From Neorhizobium galegae bv. orientalis str. HAMBI 540 (GTDB taxonomy: Bacteria > Pseudomonadota > Alphaproteobacteria > Rhizobiales > Rhizobiaceae), in NCBI RefSeq assembly GCF_000731315.1, contig NZ_HG938353.1, positions 992,001 to 1,056,000 on the forward strand: a stretch of 64,000 bases of DNA. Direction: 5' to 3'. Made by a program: the position numbers and the translations under genes. Below, in pieces: positions 28,991-37,961 of this stretch; the first letter of the stretch is position 1; every line of letters starts with the position of its first letter. The notes beneath the pieces were generated by a model. The model did no database searches. It was not told the origin of the DNA and was given only the letters and a program-made list of their open reading frames with translations.

Positions 28991-29104
28991 TCCAGCCTGG
29001 ATACCCTGCACAACGTCACCCGGGGAATGGTGACAGCTTGTTGCCCCGAGATGACGGTCGCGCCTATCTAAGCGATTGATATCAGCATTGCGACAGGGGT
29101 CGCG

Positions 29105-29896
29105 TCACAAATTTGTTTGCGAATTCCGTTTTCTTGCTCGCTGTGACATTTCGAAACACGCAGCCACCCCCGCATAGACCACCAGCGACGACAGCCAGCC
29201 GAGCGTCACGTCAGAAAAGTAGTGGCCCCCGAAGGAGGTCCTCAGCGCCGGCGAGATCAGCGAGATGGCGATCAGCGGCGGACCGAGCACCGGACGCAGC
29301 GGTTTCGGCAGCAAAACGATGAGGCAGGCCAGCCATCCGGCGCCGGCCGCCTCGCCCGAGATGAAGGAACAGTTGCCGACGCAAGCGCCGCCGAAATCAC
29401 CGGCCGGTGTGAACACGTCCCTGCCGCCGAAAAAGTCGGTCTCGTAGGGGCGGGGACGGTTGGAGACCTGCTTCAGGATCAGGTTGACCAGCACGTAAGG
29501 GCCGATCAGGAAGGAAATCAGGGCGATGGAATAATTCCGCGTCTTGCGCGGGCTGTAGGTCGTGCCATGGTGCTGCAGGTTGGCGATCAGCCGGTAGAGG
29601 ATACAGATCGCGACCAGCGCCGGCAGGTAGAAGAGAATGCGCCGGATCAGTATGAAGAGCGTTTCGGCGCCATAGGGGAAACTGCCGCAGACGCGGCCAC
29701 GTTCGATAGCCTCGCCGCAGGCGGCTTGTTCGAAGAAGGCGCGCGCCACCGCAAGATCTATCTGTGGCACCAGATAGAAGACTGCAAGCAGCACCCACCA
29801 GAGCGCCATCAGCACGATGAACCATCCCCTCGGCGTGGCAAGGAATCGCCGCATGGCGGCGAGCCATTCGGGGGTGGTTTGGGAGGGCGAGGTCAT
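29105..29896 (-). CDS. PAP2-family lipid phosphatase-like membrane protein
   Basis: A 263-residue protein with several membrane segments. PAP2 motif 1 is KQVSNRPRP (Lys142, Arg149). Motif 3 retains Arg219, His225 and Asp229 (ALRTSFGGHYFSD). Motif 2, normally PSGH, reads FISGEAAGAG, so Glu182 replaces the usual histidine. Rhizobial LpxE/LpxF lipid A phosphatases belong to this superfamily, so lipid A or undecaprenyl phosphate are possible substrates, but neither is shown. It lies upstream of the lptF operon on the same strand. Confidence 0.83.
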   Translation of the reverse strand: MTSPSQTTPEWLAAMRRFLATPRGWFIVLMALWWVLLAVFYLVPQIDLAVARAFFEQAACGEAIERGRVCGSFPYGAETLFILIRRILFYLPALVAICILYRLIANLQHHGTTYSPRKTRNYSIALISFLIGPYVLVNLILKQVSNRPRPYETDFFGGRDVFTPAGDFGGACVGNCSFISGEAAGAGWLACLIVLLPKPLRPVLGPPLIAISLISPALRTSFGGHYFSDVTLGWLSSLVVYAGVAACFEMSQRARKRNSQTNL

Positions 29897-29967
29897 GCGA
29901 ACTTATCCATTGGTCGTCGGGCGGCGCGACCCTAGAGCAAGATGCGCTGGATTTGAACAGGGCCGGC

Positions 29968-30001
29968 GACCGATAGAAAGGGTGGCGGACCGATAGAAGG
30001 G
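29968..30001. promoter_or_regulatory. Direct repeats with 20-bp period between PAP2 and pepA
   Basis: GACCGATAGAA followed by a G-tract occurs at 29968 and again at 29988. The 20-bp period is about two helical turns. The repeats lie in a 250-bp divergent promoter region. No matching regulator is known to me. Confidence 0.4.
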
Positions 30002-30146
30002 AATGTCCGCTTGCGAAATCGGGCTTTTTGACGCGTCGGAGAGCGAGCCTGCCTCCGGGCTGAGACGGTAGCGATATCTCGCCCTTGCGCTCGCGGCCGA
30101 AACGGCGATGATCGCCGCGTTCTTTCGAAAGCCTCCTGGAGTCGCA

Positions 30147-31637
30147 ATGTCCGTGAAATTCGATATCTCCTTCGCCAAGTCCGCCAAGATCGACGGCGGC
30201 CTTGCCATCCAGTTCAAGCTTGCCGGCGAAGGGCCAGCGGCGGGTGCCGCCGATGCCGATCCTGCCGGCATCGTGACCCGGGCGGCCGAGATCGCGAAGT
30301 TTTCCGGCAAGCCGATGTCGACGCTGGACCTCATCGCGCCGCAGGGGTCGCCGGCTGATCGGCTGGTCGTATTGGGTCTCGGCAAGGCCGAGACGCTGAC
30401 CGCCTACGACTGGCTGAAGGCGGGCGGCGTCGCGGCTTCCACCGTCAAGTCGATGACCAAGGTTGCAATCTTTGCCGACGTGCCGGGCATTGCCGTTGGT
30501 GCTGCCGAACTGGCCGGATTCGCGCTCGGCATGCTGCTGCGCGCCTACAGCTTCGACACCTACAAGACCAAGAAGGGCGAAGACGACGACAAGGCGCCGA
30601 AGACCGTCAAGGTGACGATCGTCACCGCCGCGCATGCCGCCGCCAAGAAGGCGTTTGCCGAATCCGAAGCGATCGCCGGCGGCGTGCTGCTGGCCCGCGA
30701 ACTGGTCAACCTGCCGCCGAACGTGCTCGGGCCGGTCGAATTTGCAGACAGGGCGAAGGAGCTCGAAAAACTCGGCGTGGAGGTGGAAATCCTCACCGAA
30801 AAGGAGATGAAGAAACTCGGCATGGGTGCGCTTCTCGGCGTCGCGCAGGGTTCGGTGCGGCCGCCGCGGCTCGCCGTCATGCAATGGAAGGGCGGCAAGC
30901 CGAAGGATGCGCCGGTCGCCTTCATCGGCAAGGGCGTCGTTTTCGATACCGGCGGCATCTCCATCAAGCCGGGTGCCGGCATGGAGGACATGAAGGGCGA
31001 CATGGGCGGCGCCGCAGCCGTGATCGGCCTCATGCATACGCTTGGCGCCCGCAAGGCCAAAGTCAACGCGATCGGCATTCTTGGCCTTGTCGAGAACATG
31101 CCTGACGGCAACGCCCAGCGACCGGGCGACATCGTCACCACCATGTCCGGCCAGACGATCGAGATCATCAACACCGATGCGGAAGGCCGGCTGGTGCTTG
31201 CCGATGCGCTTCACTATTGCAACGACCGTTTCAAGCCGAGGTTCATGATCAATCTCGCCACCCTGACCGGCGCGATCCTCGTGGCGCTCGGCAATCTGCA
31301 GGCAGGCCTGTTCTCCAACGACGACACGCTGGCCGGCCAATTGACCGGTGTGGGAGATGTCACCGGCGAGCGCCTGTGGCGCATGCCGCTCGGCAAGGAA
31401 TACGACAAGCTGATCGATTCGAAATTCGCCGACATGAAGAATACCGGCGGGCGTTATGCAGGATCGATCACGGCGGCGCAGCTCCTGAAACGCTTCGTGG
31501 GCGAAACGCCCTGGGCACATCTCGACATCGCCGGTACCGCGATGAACTCGCCGTCGAGCGAGATCAACCAATCGTGGGGATCAGGCTACGGCGTCCGGCT
31601 GCTGGACGAACTCGTGCGGGCGCACTACGAGAGCTAA
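30147..31637 (+). CDS. pepA: Leucyl aminopeptidase
   Basis: Dizinc/dimanganese M17 exopeptidase. The 496-residue protein starts at MSVKFDISF; the longer upstream frame lacks support. It has the metal-binding region [26 protein letters not shown] and the signature NTDAEGRL. The TAATG overlap couples it to holC. In E. coli the homologue also binds DNA in XerCD recombination; that role is not assumed here. Confidence 0.96.
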   Translation: MSVKFDISFAKSAKIDGGLAIQFKLAGEGPAAGAADADPAGIVTRAAEIAKFSGKPMSTLDLIAPQGSPADRLVVLGLGKAETLTAYDWLKAGGVAASTVKSMTKVAIFADVPGIAVGAAELAGFALGMLLRAYSFDTYKTKKGEDDDKAPKTVKVTIVTAAHAAAKKAFAESEAIAGGVLLARELVNLPPNVLGPVEFADRAKELEKLGVEVEILTEKEMKKLGMGALLGVAQGSVRPPRLAVMQWKGGKPKDAPVAFIGKGVVFDTGGISIKPGAGMEDMKGDMGGAAAVIGLMHTLGARKAKVNAIGILGLVENMPDGNAQRPGDIVTTMSGQTIEIINTDAEGRLVLADALHYCNDRFKPRFMINLATLTGAILVALGNLQAGLFSNDDTLAGQLTGVGDVTGERLWRMPLGKEYDKLIDSKFADMKNTGGRYAGSITAAQLLKRFVGETPWAHLDIAGTAMNSPSSEINQSWGSGYGVRLLDELVRAHYES

Positions 31638-32086
31638 TGACCGAGGTTCTTTTCTATCATCTGACCGAATCGAAGCTCGAGGACGCGCTGCCGGCGCTGC
31701 TCGAAAAGAGCGTCGAGCGCGGCTGGAAGGTGGCGGTGCAGACGAGCGGCGATGTGCGGCGGGATTTTCTCGACGCGCATCTCTGGACCTTTCGCGAGGA
31801 CAGTTTTCTGCCGCATGGCACCGACGCCTCGCCGATGGCCGAGGCGCAGCCGGTACTTCTGACATCCGCTGCCGAAAACGGCAACGGCGCGACGGTTCGC
31901 TTTCTGGTGGATGGTGCCGAGCCGCCACCGATCGCAGACTATGACCGGATCGTCTTCATGTTCGACGGCTACGATGCCGTCCAGCTCGACAATGCCCGCG
32001 CCCAGTGGAAGAAGCTGAAGGGCGAGGGGCATGCGCTGACCTATTGGCAGCAATCGGAAGAGGGGCGCTGGGTCAAGAAAGCCTGA
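31637..32086 (+). CDS. holC: DNA polymerase III subunit chi
   Basis: Clamp-loader accessory subunit that links the polymerase to single-strand-binding protein. The 149-residue protein begins [19 protein letters not shown] and contains the family block FREDSFLPHG and DRIVFMFDG. Its start overlaps the pepA stop by one base. pepA-holC pairing is common in proteobacteria. Confidence 0.95.
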   Translation: MTEVLFYHLTESKLEDALPALLEKSVERGWKVAVQTSGDVRRDFLDAHLWTFREDSFLPHGTDASPMAEAQPVLLTSAAENGNGATVRFLVDGAEPPPIADYDRIVFMFDGYDAVQLDNARAQWKKLKGEGHALTYWQQSEEGRWVKKA

Positions 32087-32111
32087 CCCGAGCTCCTCGG
32101 GTGGACCCTTC

Positions 32112-32966
32112 TCAGTCGAAGAGCGAAGCCAGCATCATCGATGAGTTGCTGTGGCGCAGCCTGACCACCTTGTAGCCTTCCGCCTGCAACTGCGTCAGCA
32201 GCGCCGGCAGCATGGCGGCGGTGCGGGCATGGATGTCGTGCAGCAGGATGATACCCTTGCCGTTTGCCCTCAGCGAATTCATCGTCCGGGTCGCGACGGC
32301 GGCGGGAGAGACGCCGAAATAATCCTTGGAGTCGATCTGCACGTCCAGCACGACCATGCCGTTCGAGGCCACCCACTGACGCAGGCGCCCGGTATCGGCA
32401 AGGTAGGGGAAGCGGAAGAAGCCGGCATCCTCGTGGGTGACGCTGATCACCGCATCGCGCCCCTTTTCGATCTCGGCAATGGCCGCATCGAAGGAAAGGT
32501 GCTGCAGGTCGGCATGGCGATAGGTATGGCTGCCGATCGTGTGCCCGGCATCGACGACCTTGCGGGCAATTTCCGGATGGGCCTTGGCCATCTGCCCGAC
32601 CATCAGGAAAGTCGCCTTGACGTTGTATTCGTCGAGGATGGAGAGGATCTTCTCCGTCTTCTTCGGCATCGGACCGTCGTCGAAGGTCAGCACGACCTCT
32701 TTGTTGGCGAGCTTGATGTCGGAAAGCGACGAGACGGTGAGGGTGCGGCCGGAAAGGCTGCCCGGATTGTTGAAACGCCCCCAGGCAACGGGCGTCAGCG
32801 CCACCGGCGAATCCGCGTCGGCCTTCCTGGCCGGGTTGGCCGAGGAAATCGCCTTGGCGGGCGCAAACGAGGTGGCAAGCGAGCCGCTCTCGGTTTGGCT
32901 GCGACCGGCGCAGGAAGAAAGAAGGCACGCGGCGGCAGCGGCGACGCAAAGGACGCGGACAAACAT
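32112..32966 (-). CDS. Lipoprotein polysaccharide deacetylase (NodB fold)
   Basis: A 284-residue carbohydrate esterase family 4 protein. The signal peptide ends in lipobox LSSC with Cys19 as lipid site. The NodB domain (about residues 88-280) has TFDDGP with catalytic and metal aspartates, SHTYRH with metal histidines, FFRFPY and ILLHDIHA. Likely action is de-N-acetylation of an envelope or exopolysaccharide in the periplasm. It is not a clear NodB itself and has no nod genes nearby. Confidence 0.87.
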   Translation of the reverse strand: MFVRVLCVAAAAACLLSSCAGRSQTESGSLATSFAPAKAISSANPARKADADSPVALTPVAWGRFNNPGSLSGRTLTVSSLSDIKLANKEVVLTFDDGPMPKKTEKILSILDEYNVKATFLMVGQMAKAHPEIARKVVDAGHTIGSHTYRHADLQHLSFDAAIAEIEKGRDAVISVTHEDAGFFRFPYLADTGRLRQWVASNGMVVLDVQIDSKDYFGVSPAAVATRTMNSLRANGKGIILLHDIHARTAAMLPALLTQLQAEGYKVVRLRHSNSSMMLASLFD

Positions 32967-33039
32967 GGGAGCGACTCGGCTAAAAAGTGACTAAGGAGTT
33001 GAAGTGAAGTCACATTCGCCGATTATGGTTAACGGCTGG

Positions 33040-33255
33040 TTATGATGGGTCGCCGGTTGGGCTCAATTGGCGAAACGAGCGTCCGTCCCAGATACGCAGG
33101 ATCTCGATCCTATCCGCCTGGATGCGGTAGAGAATGAGGAAAGGAGTCCTCGCGATGACGGGTTCGAGTGTGCCGGAGATTGCCCTCGGGCGCCCTGCCT
33201 CCGAGAAGCTGCCGGACGTTTTGAAAGCACAACCCGGAACAATCTCTGCCGCACG
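33040..33255 (-). pseudogene. Truncated RelE/ParE toxin relic
   Basis: Minus-strand translation of this stretch gives the C-terminal two thirds of a ParE-like toxin. Recognisable blocks are EAGRPRAISGTLEPVIARTP, then FLILYRIQADRIEILRIWDG, and a TAA at 33040-33042. No start or N-terminal strand is present; similarity begins right at the end of the TadE-like gene. No antitoxin is adjacent. It is too broken to be functional. Confidence 0.6.
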
Positions 33256-33257
33256 CC

Positions 33258-33848
33258 CTACTTTCGCGTGATTTTATCCCCGACGCGCGGCCGCGAGATT
33301 GCCTTGCCGACGAAGCTGTAGTTGCCGGAGCCGGTGATGCTGGAAAACAACGAGGTGAAGGGCGTCGTCATCGCATAATTCACCTGCACGGCGACGAGCT
33401 GCACGTTGCTTTCAATCAGGTCGCTGGGGATTTCGAAGGGCGGCGGGTCCCCATATGCCTGCGCGTTCGTTTGATAGGCGTTCGACCAGTTGACCTTCGC
33501 CTTGCCGGCGGCGTCGAAGTCTATGATGGCCACCTGGATTGCAAGTGCGGTGCTGTCGAAGGGAATGAGAATGGAGGCGGTCCCTTGGAGGAGGGTATTG
33601 AGGTCGCTGGTGCTCCAGCTCGTTTCCTGGGAGACGATGTCGCTTGCCACTTCCGCGATCTGGTTGATCTTCCGCTTCACCATCAGGCCTTCTCCAAGAT
33701 CGACGGTGCCGGCAAACAGCAGGGCCATCACGGGCAGAAGCAGGGTGAATTCGATGGCGGACTGACCTTTGCGGTCGGCGAGCAAGGCCCGCATGCTGCT
33801 TTTGCGCCGTTTCGCCTTCCTTGGGTCGGGATCATGCCTTTGTGCCAT
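33258..33848 (-). CDS. TadE-like pilus assembly protein (distal)
   Basis: A 196-residue protein with a basic N-terminus and then GQSAIEFTLLLPVMALLFAG, the hydrophobic TadE/pseudopilin helix with its conserved Glu. The periplasmic remainder has no known motif. The ATG at 33846-33848 is preferred over a TTG five codons earlier that would abut the upstream gene. It is the last gene of a three-gene Tad-type cluster, and its stop touches the ParE relic. Confidence 0.8.
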   Translation of the reverse strand: MAQRHDPDPRKAKRRKSSMRALLADRKGQSAIEFTLLLPVMALLFAGTVDLGEGLMVKRKINQIAEVASDIVSQETSWSTSDLNTLLQGTASILIPFDSTALAIQVAIIDFDAAGKAKVNWSNAYQTNAQAYGDPPPFEIPSDLIESNVQLVAVQVNYAMTTPFTSLFSSITGSGNYSFVGKAISRPRVGDKITRK

Positions 33849-33859
33849 CGAGTGATTTC

Positions 33860-34378
33860 TCAAAAGGGTTCGTTTCTGAAAATCACTGCGGCGGAGAGCA
33901 CATAGGTGCCATCGGCGAGCGTGTTGACATTTGCACCGACCGTGGCCAGCAGGCTGTTCCAGGGAAGGAAGGCCTGGATCATCACGTAATCTCCGGACGC
34001 AGCCGGAGAAAAGCTCTCGGTCACGGATAGAACGCCGCCGCTGACGGGCGACGTGAAGCTCATCGACGAGAAATCGGGCATGGCCGTGGTCCTGATGAGG
34101 AGCTCGTCCTTGCAGCCAAAGGCGAACGCCATGCCATCGCAGACATTGTTCTTGAACGTGGCGAGGTTCCAGTTGTTCGAATGGGCGCTACCGACCCGGA
34201 CGGAACGGGCGGCCGTGTGCAGGGCCGAATCGAGCGCACTGTCGACGAAGAACATGAGCGCCATGTCGAGGATGCAAAACAGGAAGATGAAGAACGGCAA
34301 GACCAGCAGCGCAAACTCGACCGCGGCGGCTCCCTGCTCGTTCCTCAAGAGGGCTTTGAAACGTTGCATCCGCGCCAT
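33860..34378 (-). CDS. TadE-like pilus assembly protein (proximal)
   Basis: A 172-residue protein with GAAAVEFALLVLPFFIFLFC near residues 16-35, the TadE-type pseudopilin helix. A periplasmic domain of about 130 residues with two cysteines follows. It starts immediately after the TadG-like stop, so the three genes are probably co-transcribed. Minor pseudopilins of this kind help assemble Flp pili, but the major pilin and the export ATPase are not in the window. Confidence 0.84.
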   Translation of the reverse strand: MARMQRFKALLRNEQGAAAVEFALLVLPFFIFLFCILDMALMFFVDSALDSALHTAARSVRVGSAHSNNWNLATFKNNVCDGMAFAFGCKDELLIRTTAMPDFSSMSFTSPVSGGVLSVTESFSPAASGDYVMIQAFLPWNSLLATVGANVNTLADGTYVLSAAVIFRNEPF

Positions 34379-35737
34379 CTAGTTTGTCAGCCTGACTTTG
34401 GAGAGGTATTGCCTGAAGAGCGAGGACAGGCCGTCCGCGATATCCTCGGCCGAACTCGCCTGCAGGAACAGATCGCTGCTTGTTGCGCATTCTTCGAGCG
34501 CCTTGGAGATATAGGCGGTCCGGGTATTGCTACCCTTACCGGACGCGATCGTGCCTCCCCAGATCGAGCTGAAGCCGCTGCTGCTCATCGTCTTGCCGAG
34601 CGTCGCGTTGTAACCCCAATCCCAGGTCATCGGCAGGTATTCGGTGTAGAGGACGCCGATCGTGGCGTTGATGTCCTTCACCGGCTTGCACCACTTGGAA
34701 TTGAGCGGCGTGACGACCGTCTGCAGCGAGCTTTTTGCCGTCGGAAAGCGGATCCCGGAATTGTCTTGCAGCACCCAGTTGCGCTCGGACTGGACACCGT
34801 CCGTCAGTAGCAACACGAGTTTCAGCGGAGCATCCTTGGTGGTCCCGTCTCCGGCGGTGCCGATCATGGGCTTTAGGGCCGTCAGGGAAAAGTCGAAATA
34901 GGTCGCGTCTTCCGAGCTCGCACTCGTCATGCCGCTGGTTTTATCGTTCAACTTCGTCCGGGCCGCGGCGGTCGAGAAGGTGGGTGACAACACCTGGGTC
35001 GTGGTTTTGCCAAGAGTATAGAGGCCTACCCTGATGCGCTCATGGGCGGCGTCTGCCGTGTCGACGAGGTCCAGCACTTCTCGCGCGGCGTCCACCGAGA
35101 CATCGGCCCGCAGCTTGATGTTCATCGCGACCGAAAGGTCGTAGACATTGCTGTAGGTCTTGCTCTTGTAGGTGAAGGTCGAGCCTTCCGGCGTGTGGCA
35201 CGCAAAGGCGCAGGCCGCCGAAGACGCCATCAGGCTGGACTGACCGGTGCTCGTTGCCGCCAGCAGCATCGAAGCTGATTTGTCGAGTATGATATAGACA
35301 TCGAGATAGGCGCGGCCCGGACCTTCGACCGACGACGACGCGCCGACGACGACTTCATTTATGCCGGCAATCCTGAGCAGCGTCGTGCTGACCGTCGCGT
35401 GGGCTGTCGCAGTGATCCTACGGTTCGATGTGTCGATATCGACGTCTTCGAGCGTGTAGCCGCCGCTTCCGAGATCGGTCTGGGCAGCGAACCATTCCTG
35501 GATACGCGTCTTGAGTGCCGCGTTGTCCAGCGTTCCCACGCTTTTCACTGCGCCGAGCAAAGCGGAGTCCAGATCGGCCTGCATTTTGGAGCGGGCGTTA
35601 TAGGCCTGCACATAGTCGAGGCTGGCACCGACGGCGGTGATCAGCGGCACGAGCAGCAATGAGAACATGATGGCAATATTGCCGCGGCGATCCGCGAGCA
35701 GGCCAGAAAGAGCGAGAAGCCGCCGCGAATTCGACAT
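34379..35737 (-). CDS. TadG-like protein with von Willebrand A domain
   Basis: A 452-residue protein with an N-terminal Tad helix (GNIAIMFSLLLVPLITAVGA, about residues 19-38) anchoring it in the membrane. From about residue 145 there is a von Willebrand A domain whose metal-ion site is visible (ILDKSASM, then LLLTDGVQ). TadG-type proteins are accessory factors of Flp/Tad pili. First gene of the cluster, with a good promoter 38-67 bp upstream. Confidence 0.86.
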   Translation of the reverse strand: MSNSRRLLALSGLLADRRGNIAIMFSLLLVPLITAVGASLDYVQAYNARSKMQADLDSALLGAVKSVGTLDNAALKTRIQEWFAAQTDLGSGGYTLEDVDIDTSNRRITATAHATVSTTLLRIAGINEVVVGASSSVEGPGRAYLDVYIILDKSASMLLAATSTGQSSLMASSAACAFACHTPEGSTFTYKSKTYSNVYDLSVAMNIKLRADVSVDAAREVLDLVDTADAAHERIRVGLYTLGKTTTQVLSPTFSTAAARTKLNDKTSGMTSASSEDATYFDFSLTALKPMIGTAGDGTTKDAPLKLVLLLTDGVQSERNWVLQDNSGIRFPTAKSSLQTVVTPLNSKWCKPVKDINATIGVLYTEYLPMTWDWGYNATLGKTMSSSGFSSIWGGTIASGKGSNTRTAYISKALEECATSSDLFLQASSAEDIADGLSSLFRQYLSKVRLTN

Positions 35738-35774
35738 AAGGTCTGAAGATCATCCCTGTGAGCAATCAAACCAT

Positions 35775-35804
35775 ATTATAATGCATTCCTAATTTAAGGA
35801 TTAA
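35775..35804 (-). promoter_or_regulatory. Promoter of the Tad-type cluster, TTAATC-N18-TATAAT
   Basis: Minus-strand TATAAT (35775-35780) is a perfect -10, with TTAATC at 35799-35804 as a weaker -35. The predicted leader is about 30 nt. Confidence 0.5.
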
Positions 35805-35909
35805 TCGCGTTGAAGGGGCCACAGCGTTCAGGCTCTTTCGACCTAATCGGCGTGTTGGCCCGCGCGTTCATCAATACGACAGAAGGCAATATTCACAAGA
35901 GGAGCAAGG

Positions 35910-37793
35910 TCAGCTCGCCATCGCCTCTTCGTATTCCGACGACAGCATCAGCCATTCCTCTTCGGCGGCGGAGAGTTTGGCGGCCGCTTCGCCGCGTTCC
36001 TTGGCCTTCTGGGCTGCCTTCGCGGGAGCTTTTTCATAGAGCGCGGGATCCGCAAGCTCTTTATCAAGAACCTTGATCAATTTCTCGAGCTTGGCTGTCA
36101 CGGCCTCGATTTCATTGATCTTTTTCTTGAGCGGTGCCAGCGAGGCGCGTTTTTCTGCATTCGCCTTGCGCTGGTCCGCCTTCGAGGAGAGATCGTCGGT
36201 CAGTTCAATTTTTTCTTCTTTTTTTTTACCGGAACTGACGATCAGGTTGCGATATTCCTCCAGGTCGCCTTCGAAATTTGACACCGTGCCGTTGTTGACC
36301 AGCCATAGCCGGTCGACGGTGGCCTCGATCAGGTGGCGATCGTGGCTGATCAGGATGACGGCGCCTTCGTAGTCGTTGAGCGCCTCGATCAGCGCCCGGC
36401 GGCTGTCGATGTCGAGATGGTTGGTCGGTTCGTCGAGGATCAGCAGGTTCGGCGCGTGGAAGGCGGCAAGGCCCATCAGCAGGCGCGCCTTTTCGCCGCC
36501 GGACAGGTCTTTGGCGGCCGTTGCCATCTTTTCGGTCGCAAGCCCCATCTGCGCCACGCGGGCGCGAACCTTGGCCTCGGGCGCATCCGGCATCAGCCGG
36601 CGCACATGGGCAACGGGCGAATCCGCCGGCACGAGATCGTCGAGCTGATGCTGGGCGAAGAAACCGATCTTCAGGTTCGGCGCCAGGCGGATATCGCCGC
36701 TTTCCGCCTTGAGGCGGCTGGCGATGAACTTGGCGAAGGTCGACTTGCCGTTGCCGTTCGAACCGAGCAGGGCGATGCGGTCGTCATTGTCGATGCGCAG
36801 CGTAATGTTCTTGAGGATCGGCTTGCCCGGTTCATAGCCTACAGCGCCGTTCTGGATCGCAACGATCGGCGAGGCGGGCTGTTTTTCCGGCTCGGGAAAG
36901 GTGATTGGCTGCACATGATCTTCGATCACCGCGGCGACTGTCCCCATGCGCTCCAGCGCCTTGACGCGGCTCTGCGCCTGCCGGGCCTTGGTGGCCTTGG
37001 CCTTGAAGCGGTCGATGAAGCTCTGCAGGTGCTTGCGGGCAGCCTCGTTCTTGGCCTTTGCCTTGGTCTGCAATTCGTCGGCCTCGGCCTTCTGCCGCTC
37101 GAACTGGTCGTAGCCGCCGCGGTAGAAGGTCAGCTTCTTCTGATCGAGATGCACGATGGCGTTGACCGCGTTGTTCAGGAGGTCGCGGTCATGGCTGATG
37201 ATGATGACTGTGTGCGGATAACGCCGGATATAGTCCTCCAGCCATAACGTGCCCTCGAGATCGAGATAGTTGGTCGGTTCGTCGAGCAGCAGCAGATCGG
37301 GCTCGGCAAACAGGACGGAGGCGAGCGCCACGCGCATCCGCCAGCCGCCCGAAAACGACGAAGCGGGACGCGACTGAGCGTCCTGGGAGAAACCGAGACC
37401 GGCGAGAATGCTGGCGGCACGCGCCTCGGCCGAGTGCGCGTCGATGTCGACGAGCCGCATCTGGATATCGGCGATGCGATGCGGATCGGTGGCGGTTTCC
37501 GCTTCAGCCAGAAGTGCTGCGCGCTCCTTGTCGGCGGAAAGCACGATTTCGATCAGCGAATCCTCCGTGCCGGGCGCTTCCTGCGCCACCTGGCCAAGCC
37601 GGGCGCTCTTTGGATAGGAGACCGAACCGGTTTCCGAGCCCAGCTCACCGGTGATGACCTTGAACAGCGTGGATTTGCCGGCGCCGTTGCGGCCGACGAG
37701 CCCGGCCTTGGTGCCCGCCGGAAGCGTCACGCTGGCATTGTCGAGGAGGAGGCGCCCGGCGATGCGGGCGGAAAGCTCGGTAATCGTGATCAT
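35910..37793 (-). CDS. yheS: ABC-F family ATPase, YheS-like
   Basis: A 627-residue protein with two ABC domains and no membrane segments. The first Walker A is GRNGAGKST and the second GSNGNGKST. Signatures FSGGWRMR and LSGGEKARL are present, with Walker B LLLLDEPTNYLD and LLILDEPTNHLD. The linker is lysine-rich, and the C-terminus is a coiled coil. These features fit YheS-type ABC-F factors that act on ribosomes or ribosome assembly. Start set at MITITELSAR (37793). Confidence 0.92.
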   Translation of the reverse strand: MITITELSARIAGRLLLDNASVTLPAGTKAGLVGRNGAGKSTLFKVITGELGSETGSVSYPKSARLGQVAQEAPGTEDSLIEIVLSADKERAALLAEAETATDPHRIADIQMRLVDIDAHSAEARAASILAGLGFSQDAQSRPASSFSGGWRMRVALASVLFAEPDLLLLDEPTNYLDLEGTLWLEDYIRRYPHTVIIISHDRDLLNNAVNAIVHLDQKKLTFYRGGYDQFERQKAEADELQTKAKAKNEAARKHLQSFIDRFKAKATKARQAQSRVKALERMGTVAAVIEDHVQPITFPEPEKQPASPIVAIQNGAVGYEPGKPILKNITLRIDNDDRIALLGSNGNGKSTFAKFIASRLKAESGDIRLAPNLKIGFFAQHQLDDLVPADSPVAHVRRLMPDAPEAKVRARVAQMGLATEKMATAAKDLSGGEKARLLMGLAAFHAPNLLILDEPTNHLDIDSRRALIEALNDYEGAVILISHDRHLIEATVDRLWLVNNGTVSNFEGDLEEYRNLIVSSGKKKEEKIELTDDLSSKADQRKANAEKRASLAPLKKKINEIEAVTAKLEKLIKVLDKELADPALYEKAPAKAAQKAKERGEAAAKLSAAEEEWLMLSSEYEEAMAS

Positions 37794-37961
37794 GGCGGGG
37801 GTTTTGGCCGAAACCCTGTTTGTTGGCAAGGGCACCGATGGGCCGGTATTTCGCTGTGCCGAGGGAAACAGAAGAAGATTGCACGCTCTGGTAGATGATT
37901 GAGGCGGCGCCGCCGTGGGCCGCGATGGTGCGACCGAACTTCGATCGGGAGAGCGAATGTC

